NCBI RefSeq assembly: GCF_028453695.1 | Contig: NC_135772.1 | Coordinates: 11,594,001 to 11,658,000, forward strand | Source of the DNA: Augochlora pura | Taxonomy: Eukaryota; Arthropoda; Insecta; Hymenoptera; Halictidae | Length of the DNA stretch: 64,000 nucleotides | Direction of reading: 5' to 3' | Part shown: one piece after another, positions 26,006-37,888 of the stretch | How the letters are laid out: every line of letters starts with the position of its first letter | Numbering within the stretch: the first letter of the stretch is position 1 | Notes under the pieces: generated by a model | Told to the model about the DNA's origin: nothing | The model's input: only the letters and a program-made list of their open reading frames with translations | Database searches by the model: none | Made by a program: the position numbers and the translations under genes

Positions 26006-27005
26006 CCCTTCTAGTGCTAACTAAATAATAAAAGTCTACGTTAACACATACACCCGCGCACTCATATTTCATTCAGTTTATATATATGTATATATCAAAG
26101 TATTTTATAGTCAATGTATGCTGTAACACATAAGGTTCTATTTAGGATGAATTGGTTCGTTATAGGATGTCCCACTGTACCACAAATTAAACATTTGTAT
26201 TGTTGTTCAATATTGTCCCGTTAAGTCGTTTTAGCAATTGTGAGAATAATTGCATAATAAGTGCACAACATTATCTTGAGATAACCCAATATGTACACAA
26301 AATTGCAGAACATGATCTGAAAAATTCGAACCATTCTTTATCTCAAGAATGATTTAAAATGAATGGATCATGGAATATCGTCTTAAGCTTTTAGCAATTA
26401 TAAGATGTAAATAACATTTGTAATGGTCCGTAAATGACGTCAACATAGTGCAATTCGTATGACGTCCTATTTTATCAATATTCTCTAAATAATGAGTAAA
26501 TATTCCGATTAAAGATTGGTTGGAGTAACAAGTTGCAACATTGAATGCAATACACGATGAATATTATTACATGTTCAATGAATTTTATGAACCTTGCAGG
26601 ACGTAATAAAATTCATCTCGAAGAGTAAGTTCGTGAGGAAGCTAGAGATAACAAAAATGTAAATTTCAGGAAGAAGGGTTGGCTATCTCTCCACGGAATA
26701 CATTTCCTTTTAAGTTATTCCAAGTGTTAATTGTTTGTAGTCGTTGCAGAGAAACCGGTTTTAAATTAAATTATTTGTTTAGAACTGTGAAGATAGATTT
26801 ATCTATAAAGTCTAAAGTTCACATAATCATAGCAAGTATTCTATTCCAAATCGTGATTAACAATCGAAAAATATCTCACAGCTGACGAGGAGAAAATAGA
26901 ATTTAATAAACGTACTTTGGTTTGCAGCTTCAAACGAACTATATGCATATTTTATAGACATACAGTAAATTCTCTTTAATTATACCAATTTAAAAATGGC
27001 GAATC
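26006..27005. other. AT-rich non-coding stretch
   Basis: No gene recognised. The stretch 26162-26476 begins TAGGATGTCCCAC and ends near GTATGACGTCCTAT, a weak inverted similarity that is not enough to call an element. Confidence 0.45.
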
Positions 27006-27118
27006 TGGGAAAACGCGATACGATTATTCGAGCATCACGACTTATCTTTATAGTTACCAATGATCAAAAGTTATAAAAACCAGGCACAAGACTCGAATAA
27101 TCATACCCTCTTTTCCCA
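27006..27118. repeat. Foldback / hairpin element of about 113 bp
   Basis: The left arm (27006-27034, TGGGAAAACGCGATACGATT then ATTCGAG) is the near-complement of the right arm (27091-27118, ACTCGAATAATCAT then ACCCTCTTTTCCCA). Complementarity continues weakly inward (TTTATAGTTA against AAGTTATAAA), so almost the whole stretch can fold into one long stem. Weak similarity may also extend outward by about 10 bp on each side. No coding content. Confidence 0.7.
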
Positions 27119-30100
27119 AATTTTCTTATTTTCGTTTAAAAGCTGCAAAACATCTATGGAAAATTTGCCGTAACCGTTCGTTAGGCTTTCTGGTAAAAAA
27201 GGGATGTCGACTGTCTTATCCGAAGAACTGGTCGAAAACAACTCGAGCCTGTTTCGTTCGGACAACGTATCTCTGAAACGAGAAAAAAAAATATCACCTA
27301 CACACCGTTTTAATCCGCAGGAGCTGTTTCACCTGTCCAGTAGTTTCAAAAGCCCAATCAAAGGTTTCTGGGAAACTAGAGTGTAGAAACTGGGTGACGC
27401 GCAGCAGTACGCTTCGAATCGAAATACGATCCCGAACGAACAAAAAAAGGGAGGAAAGCCGCTGATGTGATTTCCCACGGAAGGCTATAGTGACGCGTAA
27501 GTAACCCAGACACGTGTCATGCGATGAAAACAATCCGGCTGACGGATTACTCTGTGGATAGTGAATTTTTACCGTACGCACGGTTAACGGTGCCCACTGC
27601 CAGCAGAGATCGGAATAGGATGCGGTTTACCGAATAAAATGTCGCACGTTTCGCGCAACATCGACTTCCGTGAACGGAAACAATAAGATATTCCGACGCA
27701 GTGAAACGATTTACGTTATGCTAATTGTATCATACTGTTCAATCAATGAGATTATAATAGATATGTAAAACAGATAAATTATAGTAATTTTCGTAGATGA
27801 ATTCCCGCGGTCTCGAGCCAATCCACAATATACTACAAGTTTGAGCAATAATTTATTAAAGATCAAACTGTAAGCTTGAAAAACTCCGGTACTGGTTCGA
27901 TTTTTCTTGAAAAAGGTAATTTTAAATCTCGAAGCAATCGAAATTTTACTGCAAAATCGAACAATATATTTTTTATCGTTTTTGCTTCTATTACGACGGA
28001 ATGAGTTCAGGTTTTCAAGAATATCGCGGCAGAATGATCCTATAAAGCAGCCCTGCGTCTGGTACGTAAGAATTTATCACGGTCAGATGCGGTAGTTTCT
28101 CTGCCGCGTGAGAAAATACGGACTAGCGTGATACTGTTCTAACGATGTTGTAAACAGAGCTATTCGGCCGAAAACGTCCCGACTTGCACATAAATGAAAC
28201 CGAACGAAGGATGGTCACCGCGTATTTTCCCACTTCTCTGGCTTTGTTCATTGTTTTTGAAACTGCTACTGACACGATATCGACAGGAAACGTGATGTCA
28301 AATTTGTTGCAAATAGTATACACATATATATGTTTTAAGCTAAATTGAACGGTGGAACGTATATTTGGCAGCCGACAGAGGGATGGTAATATTGTTGCGT
28401 GTCGCTTTAATAACGACGCCGTGAGCAAACCTATTATCCTTGGACGGCTTATACCGCGCAGCTGCGATAAATTTTCCTTAAAGCTGCATCCTATCCCAAG
28501 TCCAGAAATAATTTTAACAAATTCGTATCACTATCGTTCATTTACCGATCCATTTTCCTGAATGTTCGTTTTCTTTCTTTTTTGGGACCTGGGCTGTTCA
28601 ATTTTAAGTTTTTGGTAAATAACGCCTGCGGATGAATAGATTGATAATATAAACGCATGTATCTCATATTTTCAAGATTGATGTAAATCACGAACACAAG
28701 CGTTTTTCAATTATTTCGAAACTTTTTCTGTTTCATTATTGTCTTTTTTTATCTGCAACAACTTTTCTCATTTTTTAGTTTTTACTTCAATTACAAACGC
28801 ATTTAAATTCTTTACGCTGAAAATAAATAATTATTTGGTTTAAAGTGATGGAAGTTGTTAGTTTAAGACTGTATCATTAACGATTATAACATCAATCATT
28901 TATTAATATTTTACTGTGACTTATATATCCGCATTTTAACATCAAATCTGGCAGCGTCGGTTGTGTGACCCGTTTTGTATATTTTATTTAACAAATATTG
29001 AAATTACAAGGATATTTCTATCGAAAACAATACAATAAATTCCTTTATGCGAGCACATTTTCTCATAAAGATTTCTTATAATGAAAAGAAAAACATTTCA
29101 ATTACTTTCAATGCTTTGTAGCTTTGTGCGTTCAAGATTGTTGTTGCAAATGCGTCGAACAATATCAAGTTTGTTTAAGAAGGTTTATGTCGTCAGTAAA
29201 AATATTATAAGTACACATTAAATATGTTTATAAACACTCTGGAAAGTAAAATTACAGTCTTTAGTGAAGTTTCAGTTCGAAATAGAATAATTAATTAATT
29301 GAAGGTTAACGTTGTAATGCATAATGCCAACTAGTCGGCATCTGTGCAAGGATTAATGAGTACAAATGCGACCATTGTTGTTATCCGTGTAACCAGATCT
29401 AAATATTGACACTAACTGAAATTAGCGCACATGTATTCAAAGGTGTAATGATCGATGCATTTAAATGTTTGATTATGTGTTAAAATTCAATATACGATCT
29501 TTATTAATTTTTTATCACAAAGTCAACTAAAACTTAAGAAAATCAACAATGTAAAATTTCTGATAAAAATTGCTGATATTTTCAAGTTATAACTTTCACA
29601 GCAAATTTTAGATCATGTATATACATTAAGTATTATAGTAATGAATGGTTTCTGACTCCTTCTTTCATAAATCTTGATATTATAAATATATTTCCATGAG
29701 AATATTTTTCAGGCATCTGGATCAAATTTGTCTGGAAGATAGTTTCGAGAACATTCAACACGTTCGTTACCAGCATCACACATGTGTAGCGATCACGATT
29801 TTGCGTCAACATCAAATAAATTCTATGAAAATAATTCTTTAAAATTGTAATACGTAGCATAACATTTAAAGAATTTTTAGCTTCTCTTTGACGATATTTT
29901 CATCATATTTTATAATACACAAATAAATTTACGCATGCTAAAAACACTGGCAGCGAACGTGCTAATGAATTTATTGCATTATATATTGAAATCGGAAGAA
30001 AATATTTTTATCAAAGAACTATTTCTTAAGTTTGTTAAATAGAAAATTTAACTGAAATGTATAAAAGCCGCCATCTCACTTGCAACAATCCGATATTAAC

Positions 30101-30190
30101 ATCCAGCGAAATCTCAGAGTCGCTGCTTGTATGAAAGGATTTAAAAGCGGTTACCCAAATATTGAACAAAAGTAGAGCAAATTATCTTAC
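27119..30190 (-). other. Intronic sequence directly downstream of the receptor exon
   Basis: Begins (minus strand) with the GTAAGA donor at 30190. Apart from moderately GC-rich patches at 27150-27680 and 28090-28500 it is AT-rich. I looked for the next exon, expected to continue with a conserved Cys and an IFGP-type strand, and did not find it here or anywhere down to position 1. Confidence 0.55.
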
Positions 30191-30352
30191 CTTTTTTCGA
30201 CGCGTGAAAGGAGTCATCTTTCGGCACGTACTGTATATCGTACTCCAGCGTCGTTTTCGGCAAGATGAGCCTCTCCTTGTTGATCTTGTAGACGGCATAC
30301 TTGAAGGCCAGCTCCGTACTGCTATCCTTTTGGTCATGAGTGAATATAGCAC
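30191..30352 (-). CDS. Internal exon of a kainate-type ionotropic glutamate receptor (start of the amino-terminal domain)
   Basis: Read on the minus strand, this 162-nt block is flanked by a consensus acceptor (GGCTGCTTTCAG, ending at 30353) and a consensus donor (GTAAGATAAT, starting at 30190). It enters and leaves in phase 1: two bases, 53 whole codons, then one base, with no stop. The peptide runs from AIFTHDQKDSSTELAF through NKERLILPKTTLEYD to YVPKDDSFHASKK. This matches the opening of the extracellular ligand-gated-channel amino-terminal domain of kainate receptors: a G-[AG]-I-F strand (the Gly is split across the upstream intron), then ELAF+YAV..IN+.R.LLP.TTL.YD, then DSF.ASKK just before a conserved Cys. 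In the family this domain drives subunit assembly at the synaptic membrane, while the glutamate-binding lobes, pore and membrane helices come later. Those later exons and the signal-peptide exon were not found here, so the flanks are probably long introns. Family is secure; the exact paralogue (GRIK2/KaiR-like) is inference. Confidence 0.9.
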
Positions 30353-33300
30353 CTGAAAGCAGCCGGTCGACATACAGGTGAGGGGAGGGCAGCGCCGACA
30401 GAGTGGTTCATTAAATTTGATTTTCGCGTCGGTGGCGAAATTCCCGATCAAAATGCACCCTTTCATGCCAATATACTTAGAACGTGCTGACCCCGCTATT
30501 CTTTTCGGACGAAGGACAAGTGTTCTCCGGTGCATTCTATTAGCGGGACGGAACAATTTCTCGCCGGCTTATTAATTTTCCATGGTGCGCCGTGCGCGCA
30601 GCTGAGCGCGACCATTAATTTCGTAAACGCGGATGTTTAGAACGCGATATCGCGGAAACGATGTTTGCGCCCGTTATTGTTCGCGTGTGCCGTGTGATCG
30701 TATCGTTACGTGGAAAAAGTACTTCATAACGGTTCATCACCAGCGGATTTACATCTCGAGAGCAGTCTGTCATACGCTTCATGACAGATTCTTCGAGTTG
30801 TATCACGGCTCGAGTACCGAAGCAAACTCGTTTACTAATTGCTGATCGATGCTTCGAAACTCGGCGAGGCCGCGGGCACGAGCATGTCAAGGACTTGGTG
30901 TACGTATACAAAGAAATTTACACGCTCACTGACTGCGGGGTATTAGACCGTTAAATACGTAATGTCCGACTTTTGACAGTAACTTTTTGCTTCGTGGCAC
31001 GTTTGTTGTTAACGGTGCATAAGACTAGGCAACGTTTAAGGCGAAGAACATCAAATTACTAGAGATCCAAGCTCTGAGAAATGACACCGCCAGTGTTGTA
31101 AAATGAAATCAAAATAAAATGGAAAAGTGTAGGTGGAGCGATTTACCTTGCCCTTGCGTAGTGTTTCATTTTCTCATTTCCCGATATTACCTTCAAGTTC
31201 TTACGGTTATTATCCCGATATTACCTTCAGGCACCGTCCGTTAACGTAAGCGTAAAGTATTCGTAAAAATCCTATACACGAATAATAAATTGCAAGCTTG
31301 CGAGTAACCTTAAACGATAACCGTTTAAAAAATATGTGCGCGATACAGCCAAGATTCAATTTATAGTTAGTCAAGATTCTAATTATAGTTATTCGTAATT
31401 ACAAATAATCATGTGTTTATCAGAAGACTCAACGTTCTTGTATATTGTAATAATATTGCACCTTTGATCGCATAAATAATATACACACATAAATAAAGCA
31501 CAGACACACCCATCTGATGTGCTCCTAGCCGAAAATGGCGATTATGGTGGAACTAAACGGTGAGGGGAATCAAATGGTGTCATTTGTTTACAATTGACTG
31601 GGCACGAGTCCCTCGTTTCGTGTAAATTGGGGTTAATAGGAAGGGATCGTTTCTGCCAATAAGGGAAACGCTTTTACCCTACTTCTCAAGGGCGTTAACA
31701 GGGGTAGGTTGCTGAGAATTGGATCTATTATTTTTCTCAACATACTTCTGAATAAGAGATGATATGTAAGTAATCCATACATATCAATATTTTGTAAAAG
31801 ATATAGAAAATATATTTTGCACATCGTACCGAGGGCAACTTGAAAACTACTTTTGTATAGTGTATAAATTAAGCAGGCTTGTACCAGATTGTTTAAAACT
31901 ACTTTTCATTTAGATTAATTTCTTTTTTGGAAAATTTTGCAAGAGATTTCTAAATAATTATTTATTTCTTATTGTTGGAAACGTGCCGATGTATCTAGAA
32001 CTCAATCTAGTTTGCTAGCTTTACTGAAACAAGTAATAGGGATGTTTATGATGATGATGTGGATGCAGAATGTTCAAGCGGATCTCGAATTAAGGTACTT
32101 CAAACAAACTGTTCGTACGTATAATGCAACATGTTATCGTATAATATTATGAGAGAAAGTCGATATTGTATTCCGTAGTATAATGGGAAGTTCAAAATTA
32201 CATGTATCATAAATAAGGACAGACACGATTGTAACTCAATCTTTCAAGCGTGCTATGTAATGTCTCGCAATTCGTAACAAATTTTAATAAACAGAAACTT
32301 ACTCCTGTCGTATCTAAATAATTGCTACCTTGATGTTCTTTAATTAAAAGATCCCCATTGCTTTTCTCACCCCAGACTATTATTGCAACTCTTAGCAGAA
32401 TCCCCTACCTCGGTACAAAGGATTTTCATTACTTTTTATTCCTTGCCGCCTGAGAAATTAAAATGTACACTGCTACGATTTGATTATATACAGAAACACG
32501 TAGATGAGCTCACAAAGTAATAAAAGATCGAGTTTGTTTCTTCCCCAGACCTACTGACAATGCGTATATATTTACGCTCAATAAATTAATAATATCAGTA
32601 ATGTATCTGCGTGAAAAGACTACGATTATATATATTCTTCCAAGAAATTATGCAACTGACTTTCATAACACTTTGATAATACCTGCTTGAGACTTTGAAT
32701 ATCTTAAAGTTATAAAGTTGTAAAATTGCAATGTAAGTGATATTAGAGAATACAATAGTAAAAATATGAAATTCTTGAAGTTTACGAAATGATCATTTAC
32801 AATTACTGTTGATTTAATAACTAAAATGCTCACTGCGAACGCAGGATAGCCTCATTGAACAAGCAAAAGATTAAAGGGTAGAACTACGTATTATTTTCAC
32901 AACTACGATATAATATTATTACTACGATATTACTACAAAAATATATACAACGTGTATCACGTTTAAGTGCCAATTAAAAAAGTTGTACTTCGTAAACTTA
33001 TTTGGCTTATCTTCACGTTCTTCCATTTAGGATTTTCACGAATAAAAACAACAGGAGATTGCTCAATGTTTCGGTAATTAAATTGCATTAAGTCTGTTTC
33101 GCAATTTTTGTAAGTGAATAAGAAAATTAGATAATTCTTAAATCAATTGGATAATTCTAAAATTAGAATTTCGTTTCATCCATCTCGTTGATTAATTAAC
33201 GGGGACGCAAGCATTAATCAGCGACCGAGAAAGACGATATCCCGGCGAGGGATTCCATTGCCGAAAAGCCTCAGGAGGCATCAAAATCTGTGCAAACAAG

Positions 33301-36267
33301 AGCAGAGCGCGCACATCCGCGCCATTCGTTCGCAGGACTAATTAAGGGACGCAGGCACATTAATCGGCAGCCGTGCAGGACAGAGCGGCTCGGTGAAGCA
33401 TCGTCCTTTTGTTGCTGAAAAATAGCCGGGCGTCCAGCGGAACGGAGAGTTATCAATTTCCGAGGATCCTTCGTGGAGGCTGCGCTATCAAGAATCTGGT
33501 GGCCCGCGGCTGCGACAGTGACATACGACGAACCAGTAATCGGAACGTCGCGTCAACGGGTGTTCCATTCACGCACCCTCCAGCTAATTCGTGACGAGAG
33601 CTAGCTGCACGCGCCGCAACCGTTCCGATCGCAAACCGCCATCGGCATTGGGTCAGAACTGTTTATTCGAACTCGTTTCGCCGGCCACATCTGACCATGG
33701 GAAGTGTGCACAACCCTGCGGCGATTCGGTGTGGATGTAAATATCTGAACAGCCTCGCGGAGGTCCTTCAAAGACGCGTGGCCGGGCAATTTCTCGCGGA
33801 AAAAGATCCCATTTTTGCGAGACCTTCTTTTCCCGGTGAAAGTCTGACAAGAGACTCGCGTCTGACCCCTAACAAAATCGAGGCCATCCGCCTGATTGGA
33901 CCGGGATGACGAGTTTTCAGCGGCGTCCCCGCGTGCGCCAGCTTCCTTTGCTTTTCTTCTATGGCGACAGTTTACCTTCGCCTAAGCGAGCCTTCCGGCT
34001 ACGCTATCGGCGCTCGCCGATGCGCCGGGGTGACGAAAATAGCGGGAACCATCATCGGGCGCAGCCAGCAAGAAATGCCTAAATAATACAGTTTCGATCT
34101 ACGTCCGTTTTCTTCGGCGCCCTCTTTTTACGAACGTTATCTCCACCGCCGACGTCCGGAGATCAGAAGGAATTTATACGCCGCCATGCATGGAAATCGC
34201 AACACCGAGGAAATATAAAACACCGGCGCTAAATCAGCGATACCTGCACGCTGGGAGGATACATTTGATATTAAACAGAGCGTCCAACGCGAATTTTAAA
34301 TTGTAGTATTTTCGTAATGGTCATTTTTACAGAGTCTCGGTTTACATCGAACTCGAGAGCGAAATTGTTTCGTGAATTTCGGGTTTTTAAACGAATCATA
34401 TATGTATATATCATATAAAATAGAAATATATAAATATGTAATATAAAATAGAGCAGCTACTTAATTCTGAATTTCGTATGATAGACGTATAAACAACATA
34501 CGAATGTTATACTCTTGTTGAAGTAATTTGTTTGCTTTATCGTTTGATGGTATTTGAACATTATAAGTTCATATCTGTAATCAGAGGTACCGAAACATTC
34601 TGATACCCATTTTCATAGAAATCAAAAATCACTTTTTATGTATCGGATCTGCTATTTCGTTTTCCAAATCTCCGGTCGTAATTCTATTTATTAAAGCCTG
34701 GCAGTACTTATGCTTCGGTTTTGTTTGCGCAATTTAGGACTATTGTACGATGATATCAACTCGAGAAAATTACGGTGGAACGCGCTGAGAAACAGCCAGC
34801 CGGCGTTGGTAAAAAGAACACTGAAAGCCCGTAATGACGGTAATGCCAGCCCGGTGAGACTACGAAACAAGAATCCTATAAATCGACTAACCAGCAGAAA
34901 AAGCCGAGACCGCGTTGTAGCCCCGAAACGCCTCTCATGCAATTTCTTCGGTCGAATCTTTAACCTCTCTCCCCGCCGGCAGTTCTTCGCGGTTGTTTTA
35001 TCCACCGCCGGTGAATCCTGCTAATCCATTTATCGGCGTATAAGCCGGTTCCTTTCCGGTTCTCTTATTCCATGGCCGGTCTACCAGTCTGCAACTGTTT
35101 CCCCGTTCTTTCCGAGAGAGGCGATAAGTACTGCCGCGAACCCTCGACAGAAACGTAGTCAACTTCTTTCAGCGGTTTCTTTCCGGTACCCGAGAAGTAT
35201 CCGCTTAACAGCTTCGCTTTATCATTCGTCGTTTAAATGGAGGGGAAAGGGTTCCGACGAAAAAGTCCGCGGGCGGTGGGGAGTAGTTTTTCCGGGAGTT
35301 TGTTTGCCAAGAATTATTGCGGGGGATGAGGTCGGGAACAGTGTCTGCAGTTGCGCCGTCGAAGGAAACGAATTTCGAAGCTAATGCTCGTCGAAGAAGT
35401 TCACAAATCTTCCACCGGTTATAATGACCGCTGAAAAAGCTGTCTTTTAACGCCTCTGACGTCTTTATAAATGAAGGGTTACCGGCAACGGGTTCTTATC
35501 AATGATTGCGATTTTCTTTCTTAGTGCGAATAATTGTCCAGTTATCGTAGCTGTTCCCAATTGCGCGAAAAATCGAGATAAAAATTGAATAATTAGTTAA
35601 ACATTCTAAGCGAAAGGAAAAATTTAATTTTTTACCACACGTCTACCGAAAGTATAGAAAGACGCTATATTTAGTAACGACGCACCTATACTGTCAACGT
35701 AAAAAGTATTCATCCACTTAATTTTAGATTTCTATAATTTTAGATAAATTGTTGATATATGAACTGTTATAACTTTGTAGAAATGAGCCATATCACAATA
35801 CATCTGGACTTATTTTAAAGTTTCAAGCGTCTCCTTTCGGAATTCAACGATCAGTCCTTCCGCGCATAATTTTACAACTCGCTGCGAACTGAAAGTATAC
35901 TCGAAGGTTTACTCGGAAACTTTACAAACCGAAACGTCACCAAAACCATTGAAAATATTTTCTCTCGAATAAATCGACCGCGGCGAACAAGTTCCGTCGT
36001 GTAGAGTCCTCGTGATCTTTGTGCTGCTGTAAAGTATATACTACACCTTTCACTCGGAGTGCAATGGAGTGACTAAAAAAGAAATAATGAATCGAAGTTT
36101 AAGAGATCACTTGTAAAGAAGAGACTCCAATCCTGAAATCTGTGTTACGTTCAATGGAGAAACAAATTTTCCAATGTATTTACATGTATTAATGCGTGAC
36201 ATTTTTCGCACATTTTCCGTAACATTTTCGCATTAAATTATGCACAGGAAAATTCAGAGTGCGTATC
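30353..36267 (-). other. Intronic sequence upstream of the receptor exon
   Basis: Ends (minus strand) with the CTTTCAG acceptor. GC-rich islands lie at 30370-30920, 33180-34260 and 34690-35480; each is open in several frames on both strands without domain content. 31240-33170 is AT-rich. No signal-peptide exon recognised. Confidence 0.5.
31180..31231. repeat. 34-bp direct tandem duplication (1.5 copies)
   Basis: The sequence CCCGATATTACCTTCA occurs at 31180 and again at 31214 in direct orientation, exactly 34 bp apart. The second copy stops after about 18 bp. A simple local duplication. Confidence 0.8.
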
Positions 36268-36515
36268 TTAACCTCTCGCCGTACTTTGACGAGTCCGACT
36301 TATGACGAAAATTACTACTAACAAATAATTAAATATGGATGTTATTCTGTTCTTTAAAATTGGAATATAGTTCTAATCCCTTATTAATATTTAAGCATTC
36401 AAGTAAATTCAGGCACGATATACATATTAATGTTCTGTCCCTTCCAAGTAATTGTGCCAATTGAAAAATTCCTAATCGTGGTGACTGTAAAGGAAATGGT
36501 ACGTCAAGGGGTTAA
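36268..36515. mobile_element. TTAA-flanked MITE, copy F (full-length homologue of copy A)
   Basis: The ends are TTAACCTCTCGCCGTAC and GTACGTCAAGGGGTTAA. The interior follows copy A (7899-8133) in the same order: ACTTTGACGAGTC near the left end, a TATTTAAGCATTCAAGTA block in the middle, CCTTCCAAGTAATTGTGCC, and CTGTAAAGGAAATGGTACG before the right end. The two copies therefore descend from one founder element of about 240 bp. Confidence 0.78.
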
Positions 36516-37625
36516 GGGAAAGCTTCAAGCTGTAAACCGAATCTACGTGTATTACTGTCCAGTGCTGTACGACACGCTTTTACGAAATCAAACAGATCGG
36601 AAATACAATGTGCGAATCATTTTTACACTGATTTTAATTACCATCCATTTTTTGTGCCATCATTATAGAAGTCCACGCGCAATCTTAAGAAACGAGTGGG
36701 ACAAATGCGATTATTAATTTAAGCCTGGTACATTGAAAAATGGATGGAGGGACCTTGTATCGCAGAAATCAACGTCGCTATCCCACATCCATTTTCAACG
36801 TAATCTTCACGAATCCTATGGGCTTAGGATAAGGTGGCCGGGATTCCTGTAGGTTAATCTCCATTTCTGTGGGATTACGTCCACGGACGAACTAGTATGG
36901 GACGGCACGAGCAACGCGAGATACATAAATCTCAAATATCTTCAGGAAGCTCCACGGTTTAATAACACTATCGTTTTCTGAATCATCAGTTTAATCGGGC
37001 CTTACTGTATTTGGCCGACTTACCGACTTGATTGTCCGCCGAACACAATGTTCCTGCTATCCTGATCATAATTTGGAGATCAATGATCTCACATGAAAAT
37101 TAAGCTGCAACCGCGGAATGAAGTTTCTTTATATGGGATTCTGTTTTTTTTCTTGTTGTAAGAGATACGTGCTTCCAAAGCTGATAGATTTGCAATTAAT
37201 CCTCGCGAGGCGAACCGTCTGATAGGCAACCGTGTAGCAGGCATAATTTCCAATCGCCCGTAATCGAACTCCATCAAGGATTATCGCTAGATTCTGGATT
37301 TAACATATTTATGACAAAAATACACTAGTGCAAATAGAAAGAAATTATTTCATTTTCAAAATATTATGTAACTTTTATTTCGCCTAAAGTAACCTCTGTA
37401 ATTACTATTAGCCATTATTTAGTGCAACTGCTTTTTGGCCGATTAGGTCGACGCAATGGTGTCATTTTAAATGTAAAATTCGTTGGATCATTTTTTCTTC
37501 ATGTATTCTTTTATTAAGTTTCTACACATTTGATTACATTCGCTGCAACATTTTATTTTCAATTTGTTGGTTAATTCAAAATATTTAACAGGATTTGCTG
37601 GCTGCGTAAAAACAGCTAGCGTTAA

Positions 37626-37888
37626 TTAACCCTCTGACTACCGTTGGCGCCAATAGGCGTCAAGATCAAATTTCGCCCCCCGTTTATTATTAAATTTGAT
37701 TAATTATATATTGTCAAATATTTATGTTATATATTGTAAAAAAAGCTTAAAATTATTGTTCGCTTCAAGTAATATTGGTTTAATGTAATAGAATTCAATA
37801 TTTTGAATATTTTAATGTACTTCCTCAGAAATGCGTGCCTAACGAAAAACTACGGCCGTGCCAAAGTCTGCCGTAGCCAAAGGGTTAA
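37626..37888. mobile_element. TTAA-flanked MITE, copy G (divergent)
   Basis: It starts TTAACCCTCTGACTACCG and ends CCGTAGCCAAAGGGTTAA, an imperfect inverted repeat with TTAA at both edges. Beyond the terminal 18 bp both sides continue GC-rich (GGCGCCAATAGGCG on the left, CTACGGCCGTGCC on the right) around an AT-rich core. It differs from the other copies inside, so it may be a separate subfamily. Confidence 0.65.

Noticed and set aside
26162..26476. Possible inverted-repeat element with TAGGATGTCCCAC ends
   Set aside because: Only about 8 bases of the ends agree and there is no target duplication.
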